Of a DNA stretch of 64,000 nt, positions 1 through 10,864 are shown piece by piece. Source of the DNA: Penium margaritaceum (taxonomy: Eukaryota; Streptophyta; Zygnematophyceae; Desmidiales; Peniaceae). The position numbers were made by a program, and so were the translations under genes. The stretch is taken from positions 37,472-101,471 of the forward strand of contig SZWC01004721.1 of assembly GCA_023375785.1 (NCBI GenBank), in the 5' to 3' direction. Numbering within the stretch: position 1 is the first letter of the stretch; every line of letters begins with the position of its first letter. The notes under the pieces were generated by a model. It was not told the origin of the DNA. It worked only from the letters and a program-made list of their open reading frames with translations, and ran no database searches.

Positions 1-954
1 TTGGGAACACTAGTTATCAACTAGGAAGTACAAAGACCTTCAACAAGCAGTGGCACGGTATGGCTAGCGTGCACAGTGACCAACCAAAAGATGCATACGT
101 CACTGACTACGACCGAATAAGTCCACTATGTGTGGTCAACATTGACAACTCATAACACGAGTCAAAAATTGTCAGAGGGAGAGAAAATGGTTTGGGAAGC
201 CTATGTATTGACTAGAAAGGACAAAGAACTTCAATACGTAGTGGCACGGTGTGGCTAATATGCACACCAAACAACCAAACTAGGCATATGTCACTGATCA
301 TGGCCACATAATTTCAATATGGGTGGTCAACGTTGACCAACCATAACACGAGTCACAGACAGTCAGGACAAGAAACAATGCTATGGGAATATCGGTTCTC
401 AACTACCAAGTACAACGACCTTCATTCACTAGTAGCACGGTGTGGCTACCATGTACAATGACCGACCTAATTATGCATATGTACTGCGTTTGACTAAAGA
501 AATCCGCTGTGTGTGGTCAACGTTGACAACTCATCATATGAGTCACAAATGGTCAGATGGGGAAACATTGGTTTGGGAACATCAAGTAGCACATAGCAAG
601 CACAAGGGGCTTCAATACGTTGTGGCACAGTGTGGAGACCATGCACGATGACCAACAAAAGTAGGCATATGTCACTGACCATGACCAAATAATGTCACTA
701 AGTGTGGTAAACTTTGACAATTCATAACACGAGTCACAAATGGTCAGGGTGGAAGATAATGGTTTGTGAATACTAGTTATCTACTAGCAAGTACAAATAC
801 CTTCAATATGTTGTGGCACAATGTGGCTTCAATGCACAGTTACCAACCAAAGTATGCATGTGTAACTAACCATGACCAACAAATTTCACTTCATGTGGTC
901 AACGTTGAAAAAACATAACAGGAGTCACAAATGGTCATAAGGGAAAACAATGGG
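1..954 (+). repeat. HOR unit 1, 5-mer (M1-M5)
   Basis: 954 bp with standard order. The window starts exactly on an M1 start, which is chance and not an array edge. Confidence 0.9.
324..339. other. 16-bp perfect palindrome TGGTCAACGTTGACCA in M2
   Basis: The sequence equals its own reverse complement over 16 bases. It recurs at the same phase in most M2 and M2' monomers. The other classes carry partly decayed versions at the homologous place: GTGGTCAACGTTGACAAC (M3), GTGGTCAACATTGACAAC (M1), GTGGTCAACGTTGAAAAC (M5), GTGGTAAACTTTGACAAC (M4). It could be a dimeric protein site or a cruciform-prone dyad. No function is shown by sequence alone. Confidence 0.8.
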
Positions 955-1909
955 TTCGGAACACTGGTTATCAACTAGCAAGTACAAAGACCTTCAACAA
1001 GGAGTGGCACGGTATGGCTAGCGTGCACAGTGACCAACCAAAGGATGCATACGCCAGTGACTACGACCGAATCAGTCCACTACGTGTGGTCAACATTGAC
1101 AACTCATAACACGAGTTAGAAATGGTCAGAGGGAGAGACAATGGTTTGGTATGCCTATGTATTGGCTAGAAAGGACAAAGAAATTCAATACGTAGTGGCA
1201 CGGTGTGGCTAATATGCACACAAAACAATCAAAACTAGGCATATGTCACAGATCATGACCACAGAATTTCAATATGGGTGGTCAACGTTGTCCAACCATA
1301 TCACGAGTAACAAACGGTTAGGAGACGAAACAATGCTATGAGAACATCGGTTCTCAACTACCAAAAAGAACGACCTTCATTCAGTAGTAGCAAGGTGTGG
1401 CTACCGTGCACAATGACCGACCAAAGTAGGCATATGTACTTTCTTTGACCAAAGAAATCCGCTGTGTGTGGTCAACGTTGACAACTCATAATAGGATTCA
1501 CAAATGGTCAGAGGGGGAAACAATGGTTTGGGAACATAAAGTAGCACATAGCAAGCACAAAGGGCTTCAATACGTTGTGGCACGGTTTGGAGACCATGCA
1601 CGATGACCAACAAAAGGAGGCATATGTCACTGACCATGACCAAATAATGTCACTAAGTGTGGTAAACTTTGACAACTCACAACACGAGTCACAAATGGTC
1701 AGGGTGGAAGGTAATGGTTTCTGAATACTAGTTATCTACTATCAAGTACAAATACCTTCAATATGTAGTGGCACAATCTGGCTTCAATGCACAGTGACCA
1801 ACCAAAGTATGCATATGGCACTAACCATGACGAACAAATTTTACTTCATGTTGTCAACGTCGAAAACACATAACACGAGTCACAAATGGTCAGAGGGGAA
1901 AACAATGGA
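955..1909 (+). repeat. HOR unit 2, 5-mer
   Basis: 955 bp with standard order. The last M5 already carries the CTAACCATGACGAACAAA form and runs into an M2' monomer, not an M1. Confidence 0.9.
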
Positions 1910-2671
1910 TTCGGAAGCCTATGTATTGGCTAGAAAGGACAAAGAACTTCAATACGTAGTGGCACTGTGTGGCTAATATGCACAGCATACAATCAAACTA
2001 GGCGTATGTCACTGATCATGACCACAAAATCTCAATATGGGTGGTCAACGTTGACCAACCATAACTCGGGTCACAAACGGTCAGGAAAGGAAACAATGCT
2101 ATGAGATTATCAGTTCTCAACTACCAAGTACCTGACCTTCAGTCAGTAGTAGCTCGGTGTGGCTACCATGCACAATGACCGACCAAAGTACGCATATGTA
2201 CTGCTTTTGACCAAAGAAATCCGCTGTGTGTGGTCCATGTAGACAACTCATAATACACGTCACAAATGGTCAGAGGGGGAAACAATGGTTTGGGAGCACT
2301 GCGAATCACATAGCAAGCACAAGGGGCTTCAATGCGTTGTGGCACGGTGTGGATACCATGCACGTTGACCAACCAAAGTAGGCATATGTCACAGAACATG
2401 ACCAAATAATGTCACTAACTGTGGTAAACTTTGACAACTCACAACACGAGTCACAAATGGTCAGGGTGAAAGGAAATGGCTTGTGAATACTAGTTATCTA
2501 CTACCAAGTACAAATACCTTCAATATGTAGTGGCACAATGTGGCTTAAATGCACAGTGACCAACCAAAGTATGCATATGTCACTGAACATGAAAAAAGAA
2601 TTTCACTTCATGTGGTCAACGTTGAAAACGCATAACACGTGTCACAAATGGTCAGAGGGGACAAAAATGGC
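1910..2671 (+). repeat. HOR unit 3, 4-mer (M2-M5, no M1)
   Basis: 762 bp. Starts with TTCGGAAGCC straight after M5 of unit 2. M3 has GTGGTCCATG, a variant of the GTGGTCCACG mark of the 4-mer lineage. Confidence 0.9.
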
Positions 2672-3814
2672 TTGGGAATGCTAGTTATTAACTAGGAAGT
2701 ACAAAGACCTTCAACAAGCAGTAGCACGGTATGGCTAGCGTGCACAGTGACCAACCAAAGGATGCATACGTCACTGACTACGACGGAATAAGTCCACTAT
2801 GTGTTGTCAACATTGACAACTCATAACACGAGTCACAAATGGTCAGAGGGAGAGACAATGGTTTGGTAAGCCTATGGGTTGGCTAGAAAGGACAAATACA
2901 TTCAACGCGTAGTGGCACGGTGTGGCTAATATGCACTCAAAACAATCAAACCAGGCATATGTCACTGATCATGACCACAAAATTTCAATATGGGTGGTCA
3001 ACGTTGACCAAACATATCACGAGTCACAAACGGTCACGACAGGAAACAATGCTATGAGAATATTGGTTCTCGATTACCAAGTAGAACGACCTTCAGTCAG
3101 TAGTAGCACGGTGTGGCTACCATGCACAATGACCGACCAAAGTAGGCATATATACTTCGTTTGACCAAAGAAATCCGCTGTGTGTGGTCAACGTTCAACT
3201 CATAATACGAGTCACAAATGGTGAGAGGGGGAAACAATGGTTTGGGAACATCAAGTATCACATAGCAAGCACAAGGGGCTTCAATATGTTGTGGCACGGT
3301 GTGGATACCATGCACGATAACCAACCAAAGTAGGCATATGTCACTGACCATGACCAAATAATGTCACTAAGTGTGGAAACCTTTGACAACTCACAGCACG
3401 AGTCACAAATGGTCAGGGTGGAAGGTAATGGTTTGTGAATACTAGTTATCTAATAGCAAGTACAAATACCTTCAATATGTAGTGGCACAATGTGGCTTCA
3501 ATGCACAGTGACCACCCAAAGTATGCATATGTCACTGACCATGACGAAAGAAGTTCACTTCATGTGGTCAACGTTGAAAACTCATAACACGAGTCACAAA
3601 TGGTCAGGGTGGAAGGTAATGGTTTGTGAATACTAGTTATCTAATAGCAAGTACAAATACCTTCAATATGTAGTGGCACAATGTGGCTTCAATGCACAGT
3701 GACCACCCAAAGTATGCATATGTCACTGACCATGACGAAAGAAGTTCACTTCATGTGGTCAACGTTGAAAACTCATAACACGAGTCACAAATGGTCAGGG
3801 GGGAAAACAATGGG
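2672..3814 (+). repeat. HOR unit 4, 6-mer with duplicated M5
   Basis: 1143 bp in order M1-M2-M3-M4-M5-M5. The extra monomer is the exact tandem duplication described at 3397-3778. Confidence 0.9.
3397..3778 (+). repeat. Perfect 191-bp tandem duplication of M5
   Basis: Bases 3397-3587 and 3588-3778 read identically, including private variants such as TTATCTAATAGC and GAAAGAAGTTCAC that normal M5 copies lack. Both junctions lie in the CACGAGTCACAAATGGTCAG word shared by all monomers, as expected of unequal crossover in register. Identity is far above that between ordinary neighbours, so the event is recent or an assembly error. Confidence 0.9.
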
Positions 3815-4005
3815 TTGGGAACACTAGTTATCAACTAGGAAGTACAAAGACCTTCAACAAGCAGTGGCACGGTATGGCTAGCGTGCACAGTGACCAACCA
3901 AAGGATGCATACGTCACTGACTAGGACCGAATAAGTCCACTATGTGTGGTCAACATTGACAACTCATAACACGAGTCACAAATGGTCGGAGGGAGAGACA
4001 ATGGT
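3815..4005 (+). repeat. Monomer class M1 (reference copy)
   Basis: 191 bp. Class marks are AACTAGGAAGTACAAAGACC, the word GCACGGTATGGCTAGCGTGC, and GACTACGACCGAATAAGTCC in the middle (one base differs in this copy), then GTGGTCAACATTGACAACTC and a GAGGGAGAGACAATGG end. M1 is the monomer missing from most 763-bp units, so it is the most useful class marker. Confidence 0.9.
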
Positions 4006-4196
4006 TTGGGAAGCCTATGTATTGACTAGAAAGGACAACGAACTTCAATACGTAGTGGCACGGTGTGGCTAATATGCACACCAAACAACCAAACTAGGCA
4101 TATGTCACTGATCATGGCGACATAATTTCAATATGGGTGGTCAACGTTGACTAACAATAACACGAGTCACAGACAGTCAGGACAGGAAACAATGCT
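4006..4196 (+). repeat. Monomer class M2 (reference copy)
   Basis: 191 bp. Class marks are AAGCCTATGTATTGACTAG, GGCTAATATGCACACCAAAC and GATCATGACCACATAATTTC, then GGGTGGTCAACGTTGACC and an ACGGTCAGGACAGGAAAC end. In most copies the dyad is the perfect 16-bp palindrome TGGTCAACGTTGACCA; this copy has one change in it. A second form, M2', opens 4-mer units and reads TATTGGCTAG, ACAATCAAAC, GACCAGAGAATTTC and GGAGAGGAAAC. Confidence 0.9.
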
Positions 4197-4386
4197 ATGG
4201 GAATATTGGTGTTCAACTACCAAGTAGAACGACCTTCCGTCAGTAGAAGCACGGTGTGGCTACCATGCACAATGACCGACCAAAGTAGGCATGTATACTT
4301 CGTTTGACCAAAGAAATCCGCTGTGTGTGGTCAGCGTTGACAACTCATAATACGAGTCACAAATGGTTAGAGGGGGAAACAATGGT
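4197..4386 (+). repeat. Monomer class M3 (reference copy)
   Basis: 190 bp, one shorter than the others. Class marks are TCAACTACCAAGTACAACG, GTCAGTAGTAGCACGG, GACCGACCAAAGTAGGCATA and ACTGCCTTTGACCAAAGAAA, then TCCGCTGTGTGTGG and ACAACTCATAATACGAG. In 4-mer units it usually has GCATATTTACTGCC and GTGGTCCACGTTG instead. Confidence 0.9.
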
Positions 4387-4577
4387 TTGGGAACACCACG
4401 TATCACATAGCAAGCACAAGGGGCTTCAATAAATTGTGGCATGGTGTGGTGACCATGCACGATGACCAACAAGAGTAGGCATATGTCACTGACCATGGCC
4501 AAATAATGTCACTAAGTGTGGTAAACTTTGACAACCCACAACACGAGTCACAAATGGTCAGGGTGGAAGGTAATGGT
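4387..4577 (+). repeat. Monomer class M4 (reference copy)
   Basis: 191 bp. Class marks are CATAGCAAGCACAAGGGGCT, CAATACGTTGTGGCACGG, GAGACCATGCACGATGACC and AATAATGTCACTAAGTGTGG, then TAAACTTTGACAACTCACAA and GGTCAGGGTGGAAGGTAATG. The central dyad is decayed here (GGTAAACTTTGAC). In 4-mer units it usually begins ACACCACGTATCAC and has GTGTGGGGACC. Confidence 0.9.
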
Positions 4578-4768
4578 TTGTGAACACTAGTTATCTACTA
4601 GCATGTGCAAATACATTCAATATGTAGCGGCACAATGTGGCTTCAATGCACAGTGACCAACCAAAGTATGCATATGTCACTGAACATGACGAAAGAATTT
4701 AACTCTATGTGGTCAACGTTGAAAACGCATAACACGAGTCACAAACGGTCAGAGGGGAGAATAATGGA
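4578..4768 (+). repeat. Monomer class M5 (reference copy)
   Basis: 191 bp. Class marks are ATACTAGTTATCTACTAGC, CTTCAATATGTAGTGGCACA, ATGTGGCTTCAATGCACAG and GTATGCATATGTCACTG, then AAAGAATTTCACTTCATGTG and CAACGTTGAAAACGCATAAC. Before 4-mer units the middle is usually CACTAACCATGACGAACAAA, so this M5 form predicts that the next monomer will be M2'. Confidence 0.9.
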
Positions 4769-6574
4769 TTGGGGACACTAGTTATGAACTAGCAGGTACA
4801 AAGACCTTAAACAAGCAGTGGCACGGTATGGCTAGCGTGCACAGTGACCAACCAAAGGATGCATACGTCACTGACTACGACCGAATAAGTCCACTAAGTG
4901 TGGTCAACATTGACAACTCATAACGCCAATCCCAAATGGTGAGAGGAAGAGACAATGGTTTGGGAAGCATATGTATTGACTATAAAGGACAAAGAACTTC
5001 AATACGTAGTGGCACGGTGTGGCTAACATGCACACAAAACAATCAAACTTGGCATATGTCCCTGATCATGACCACAGAATTTCAATATGGGTGGTCAACG
5101 TTGACCAACCATAACACAAGTCACAAACGGTAAGGAGAGGAAACAATGCTATGATAACATCGGTTCTCAACTACCATGTACAATGACCTTGAGTCAGTAG
5201 TAGCACGGTGTGCCTACCATGCACAATGACCGACCAAAGTAGGCATATGTACTGCCTTTGACCAGATAAATCCCCTGTGTGTGGTCAACGTTGACAACTC
5301 ATAACATGAGTCACAAATGGTCAGAGGGCGAAACAATGGTTTGGGAATACTTGGTATCAACTAGCAAGTACAAAAACCTTCGATAAGTGGTGGCACGGTA
5401 TGGCTACCATGCACAATCACCAACCAAAATGTTATTGTGTCATTGAATATCATAAAAAGAGTTTCACTGTGTCTTGTCAACTTTCTTTCTTACGGCTGGT
5501 CAATCGCAGCAATGGTTGAGAGGTTATTCAAGCTCCAAGTTGCAACATTCAAAACTTAGTCTGCGTCAATTGTTTATGAATAAACTGAAATTGTTATCAT
5601 TGATACTTTTGAAAACTACCCTATAATCTTACACCCCTTTATTTTATGTCCTTTACCCATGGGAATCCTTATAATGTCATTTGGATAACATATGAACACC
5701 ATGTAAGTTGGCTTAGTGCTTATAGAGTTGGATTCTGGAGCGATAGGTCCTGGGTTTGAATCCTCGTACGCGCAATATAGAATAGGCTCGCGACCTGGAG
5801 GGGGGGGGGCGTATTCTGCTACCTCAACTCTACCTTCGAGCCTAAGCCGGGGGGGGGGGTAGGGGGGTGTCATAATGCGGTCGCAAATCTGTCCTCCAGG
5901 TCGTCCACGGAACATCCCTCTAGGGAGGTGGGAGGGAGTATTCCCGTGAAGGCACCTACGCGTAACAAATAAACAAAAACCGACCTGGTCTCAAAGGGAT
6001 AAACCTTTTGCTATTTATTGACTAGCAAGTGCAAATACTTTCAACAAGTAGTGGAACGGTGTGGCTACCATGTACAATGACCAACCAGATTATGCATGTG
6101 CCACTTACCATGACCAAATAATTTTACTATGCGTGGTTAACGTTGACAACCCATAATATTGGCCACGAATTGTCAGAGGGTGAAACAATGGGTTGGTAAC
6201 ACCAAGTATCGCATAGCAAGCACAAGGGGCTTCAATACGTTGTGGCACGGTGTGAAGACCATGCACGATGACCAACCAAAGTAGGCATATGTCACTCATC
6301 ATAACCAAGTAATTTCACTAAGTGTGATAAACTTTCACAACTCACAACACGAGTCGCAAATGGTCAAGGTGGAAGGTAATGGGTTGTGAATACTATTTAT
6401 CTACAAGCAAGTACAAATACCTTCAATATGCAGTGGCACAATGTGGCTTCGATGCACAGTGACCAACCAAAGTATGCATATGTCACTAACCATGACGAAC
6501 AAATTTCACTTCATGTGGTCAACGTTGAAAATGCATAACACGAGTCACAAATGGTCAGAGGGGAAAACAATGGA
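4769..6574 (+). repeat. HOR unit 6, long unit with insert copy 1
   Basis: 1806 bp in order M1-M2-M3-X-insert-Y-M4-M5. X (from 5341) is an M1-like monomer that breaks off near 5488. Y (from about 6014) is an M3-like monomer with GTGCAAATACTTTCAAC. X and Y occur only next to inserts. M1 has the GGGGACAC start and CATAACGCC mark shared with most other insert units. Confidence 0.88.
5488..6013 (+). mobile_element. Non-satellite insert copy 1, with SINE-like right part
   Basis: About 525 bp with no satellite landmarks. The left ~210 bp (5488-5700) is AT-rich sequence of unknown origin. The right part, about 5701-5980, looks like a tRNA-derived SINE: A-box-like TTGGCTTAGTGCTTA near 5708, B-box-like GGGTTTGAATCC at 5752-5763, ~44 bp apart as in tRNA genes. 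A body with G tracts (5800-5809 and 5849-5859) follows, then an A-rich end AACAAATAAACAAAAAC. No target-site duplication was found. A diverged Pol III repeat captured with flanking DNA fits best. Confidence 0.65.
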
Positions 6575-7342
6575 TTGGGAAGCCCATGTATTGGCTAGAA
6601 AGGACAAACAATTTCAATACGTAGTGGCACGGCGTGGCTAATATGCACACCGAACAATCAAACTAGGCATATGTTATTGATCATGACCAGAGAATTTCAA
6701 TGTGGGTGGTCAACGTTGACCAACCATAACACGAGTCACAAATGGTCAGGAGAGGAAACAATGCTATGAGAATATCGGTTCTCAACTACCAAGTACAACG
6801 ACCTTCAGTCAGTAGTAGCGCGGTGTGGCTACCATGCACAATGACCAACCAAAGTAGGCATATTTACTTCCTTTGACCAAAGAAATCCGCTGTGTGTGGT
6901 CCACGTTGACAACTCATAATACGAGTCACAAATGGTCAGAGGGGGAAACAATGGTTTGGGAACACCACGTATCACATAGCGAGCACAAGGGGCTTCAATA
7001 CGTTGTGGCATGGTGTGGTGACCATGCACGATGACCAACCAAAGTAGGCATGTGTCACTGACCATGACCAAATAATGTCACTAAGTGTGGTAAACTTTCA
7101 CAACTCACAACACGAGTCACAAATGGTCAGGGTGGAAGGTAATGGTTTGTGAATAGTTAGCTAGTTATCTGCTAGCAAGTACAAATACCTTCAATATGTA
7201 GTGGCACAATGTGGCTTCAATGCACAGTGACCACCCAAAGTATGCATATTTCACTGACCATGACGAAAGAATTTCACTTCATGTGGTCAACGTTGAAAAC
7301 GCATAACACGAGTCACAAATGGTCAGAGGGGAAAACAATGGG
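6575..7342 (+). repeat. HOR unit 7, 4-mer
   Basis: 768 bp, M2'-M3-M4-M5 between two insert units. About 5 extra bases lie at the M5 start near 7155 (ATAGTTAGCTAG for ATACTAG). Confidence 0.88.
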
Positions 7343-9147
7343 TTGGGAACACTAGTTATAAAAGAGGAAGTACAAAGACCTTCAACAAGCAGTGGCACGG
7401 TATGGCTAGCATGCACAGTGACCAACCAAAGGATGCATACGTCACTGACTACGACCGAATAAGTCCACTATGTGTGGTCAACATTGACAACTCATAACAC
7501 GAGTCACAAATGGTCGGAGGGGGAGACAATTGTTTGGGAAGCATATGTTTTGACTAGAAAGGAGAAAGAACTTCAATACGTAGTGGCACGGTGTGGCTTA
7601 TATGCACACCAAACAATAAAACTTGGAATATGTCACTGATCATGACCACATAATTTCAATATGGGTGGTCAACGCTGACCAACCATAACACGAGTCACAA
7701 ACGGTAAGAAGAGGAAACAATGCTATGAGAATATCGGTTCTCAACTACGAAGTACAATGACATTCAGTCAGTAGTAGCACGGTGTGCCTACCATGCACAA
7801 TGACCGACCAAAGTAGGCATATGTACTGCCTATGACCAGGGAAATCCGCTGTGTGTTGTCAATGTTGACAACTCATAATACGAGTCACAAATGGTCAGAG
7901 GGGGAAACAATATTTTGGGAATACTTGATATCGACTAGCAAGTACAAAGACCTTCGATGAGTGGTGGCACGGTATGGCTACCATGCACAATGACCAACCA
8001 AAATATTCTTGTGTTATTGAATATCATAAAAAGAGTTTCACTATGTTTTGTCAACTTTCATTCTTACGGCTGGTCAATCGCAGCAATGGTTGAGAGGTTA
8101 TTTAAGGTCGAAGTTGCAAAATTCAAAACGTAGTCTGCGTCGATTGTTTATGAATAAACTGAAATTGTTATCATTCATACTTTTGAAAACTATCCTATAA
8201 TCTTACACCCCCTTATTTTATGCCCTTTACCCATAGGAACACTTGTAATGTCATTTGGACAACATATAAACACCATGTGAGTTGGCTTAGTGCTTATGAA
8301 GTTAGATTCTGGCGCATAGGTCCTGGGTTTGAATCCTCTTACGCGCAATATAGAATAGGCTCGCGACCTGGGGGGGGGGGCGTATTGTGCTACCTCAACT
8401 CTACCTTGGAGCCTACGCCGTGGGGGGGGGGTAGGGGGGGTGCCAGAATGCCGTCGCAAGTCTGTCCTCTAGGTCGTCCACTGAACATCTCTCTAGGGGG
8501 TGGGAGGGAGTATTCCAGTGAAGGCACCTGCGAGTAACAAATAAACAAAAACCGACCTGGTGTCGAATGGGAGAAACCTTTTGCTATTTATTGAATGGCA
8601 AGTGCAAATACTTTCAACAAGCAGTAGAACGGTGTGGCTACCATGTACAATGACCAACCAAATAAGGCATGCGCCACTTACCATGACCAAATAGTCTTAC
8701 TATGTTTGGTTAACGTTGACAACCCATAATATGGGCCACAAATTGTCAGAGGAGGAAACAATTGGTTGGGAACACCAAGTATTACATAGCAAGCACAAGG
8801 GGCTTCAATACGTTGTGGCACGGTGTGGAGACCATGCACGATGACCAACCAATGTAGGCATATGCCACTGACCATGACCAAATAATGTCACGAAGTGTGG
8901 TAAACTTTGACAACTCACAACACGAGTCACAAATGGTCAGGGTGGAATGCAATGGTTTGTCAATACTAGTTATCTACTAGCAAGTACAAATACCTTCAAT
9001 ATGTAGTGGCACAATGTGGCTTCAATGCACAGTGACCAACCAAAGTATGCATATGTCACTGAACATGACGAAAGAATTTCACTTCATGTGGTCAACGTTG
9101 AAAATGCATAACACGAGTCACAAATGGTTAGAGGGGAAAACAATGGA
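7343..9147 (+). repeat. HOR unit 8, long unit with insert copy 2
   Basis: 1805 bp with the same X-insert-Y layout. Its M1 lacks the GGGGACAC and CATAACGCC marks of the other insert units, so the M1 part was probably exchanged with ordinary units. Confidence 0.88.
8061..8586 (+). mobile_element. Non-satellite insert copy 2, with SINE-like right part
   Basis: Aligns end to end with copy 1. A-box-like word at 8282, B-box-like word at 8325-8336. G tracts of 11 (8370-8380) and 10 (8422-8431), and an A-rich end near 8552. Small private changes include TGGCGCATAGG in the tRNA-like part. Both junctions with satellite match copy 1. Confidence 0.65.
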
Positions 9148-10101
9148 TTGGGAACACTAGTTATCAACTAGGAAGTACAAAGACCTTCAACAAGCAGTGG
9201 CACGGTATGGCTAGCATGCACAGTGACCAACCAAAGGGTGCATACGTCACTGACTACGACCGAATAAGTCCACAATGTGTGGTCAATATTGCCAACCCAT
9301 AACACGAGTCACAAATGGTCAGAGGGAGATACAATGGTTTTGGAAGCCTATGTATTGACAAGAAAGGACAAAGAACTTCAATACGTAATGGCACGGTGTG
9401 GCTAATATGCACACCAAACAACGAAACTAGGCATGTGTCACTCATCATGACCACAGAATTTCAATATGGGTTGTCAACGTTGACCAACCATAACACGAGT
9501 CACAAACAGGCAGGACTGGAAACAATGCTATGGGAATATCGGTTCTCAACTACCAAGTACAACGACCTTCAGTCAGTAGTAGCACGGTGTGGCTACCATG
9601 CACAATGACCGACCAAAGTAGGCATATGTACTGCCTTTGACCAAAGAAATCCGCTGTGTGTGGTCAACGTTGACAACTCATAATACAAGTCACAAATGGT
9701 CAGAGGGGGAAACAATGGTTTGGGAACACCAAGTATCGCATAGCAAGCACAAGGGGCTTCAATACCTTGTGGAACGGTGTGGAGACCATGCACGATGACC
9801 AACCAAAGTAGGCATATGTCACTGACCATGACCAAGTAATGTCACAAAGTGTGGTAAACTTTGACAACTCACAACACGAGTCACAAATGGTCAGGGTGGA
9901 AGGTAATGGGTTGTGAATACTAGTTATCTACTAGCAAGTACAAATACCTTCAATATGTAGTGGCACAATGTGGCTTTAATGCACAGTGACCAACCAAAGT
10001 ATGCATATGTCACTAACCATGACGAACAAATCTCACTTCATGTGGTCACCGTTGAAAACGCATAACACAAGTCACAAATGGTCATAGGGGAAAACAATGG
10101 A
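9148..10101 (+). repeat. HOR unit 9, 5-mer
   Basis: 954 bp, standard order; its M5 is the CTAACCATGACGAACAAA form and leads into a 4-mer. Confidence 0.9.
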
Positions 10102-10864
10102 TTGGGAAGCCTATGTAGTGGCTAGAAAGGACAAAGAACTTCAATACGTAGTGGCACGGTGTGGCGAATATGCACACCAAACAATCAAACTAGGCATATG
10201 TCACTGATCATGACCAGAGAATTTCAATCTGTGTGGTCAACGTTGACCAACCATAACACGAGTCACAAACAGTTAGGAGAGGAAACAATGCTATGAGAAC
10301 ATTGGTTCTCAACTACCAAGTACAATGACCTTCAGTCAGTAGTAGCGCGGTGTGGCTACCATGCAGAATGACCGACCAAAGTAGGCATATTTACTGCCTT
10401 TGACGAAAGAAATCCGCTGTGTGTGGTCCACGTTGACAACTTTTAATACGAGTCACAAATGGTCAGAGGTGGAAACAATGGTTTGGGAACACCACATATC
10501 ACATTGCAAGCACAGGGGGCTTCAATACGTTGTGGCAGGGTGTGGGGACCATGCACATTGATCAACCAAAGTAGGCATATGTCACTGACCATGACCAAAC
10601 AATGCCACTAAGTGTGATAACCTTTGACAACTCACAACACGAGTAAAAAATGGTCAGGGTGGAAGGTAATGGTTTGTGAATACTAGTTATCTACTAGCAA
10701 GTACAAATACCTTCAATATGTAGTGGCACAATGTGGCTTCAATGCACAGTGTCCAACCAAAGTATGCATACGTCACTAACCATGACGAACAAATTTCACT
10801 TCATGTGGTCAACGTTGAAAACGCATAACACGAGTCACAAATGGTCAGAGGGGAGAAAAATGGA
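10102..10864 (+). repeat. HOR unit 10, 4-mer
   Basis: 763 bp, M2'-M3-M4-M5, with GCATATTTACTGCC and GTGGTCCACGTTG in M3. Confidence 0.9.

Larger units (their letters stand above)
3815..4768 (+). repeat. HOR unit 5, 5-mer (reference unit)
   Basis: 954 bp, all five monomers at full length; used here to define the monomer classes. Confidence 0.92.

Noticed and set aside
5488-5700. Left part of the insert as a recognisable transposon end
   Set aside because: It has no inverted or direct terminal repeats or flanking duplication that I can see. I leave it as AT-rich sequence of unknown origin.
5701-5775. A functional tRNA gene
   Set aside because: The A- and B-box-like words have tRNA spacing, but I could not fold a complete cloverleaf with paired acceptor stem, and no clear T-run terminator follows. 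A tRNA-derived repeat fits better.
5616-5915. Open frames in the inserts (5616-5915 minus, 8190-8459 minus, 8220-8537 plus)
   Set aside because: Proline/glycine-rich translations come from the G tracts. The frames overlap on both strands and run over the tRNA-like block.
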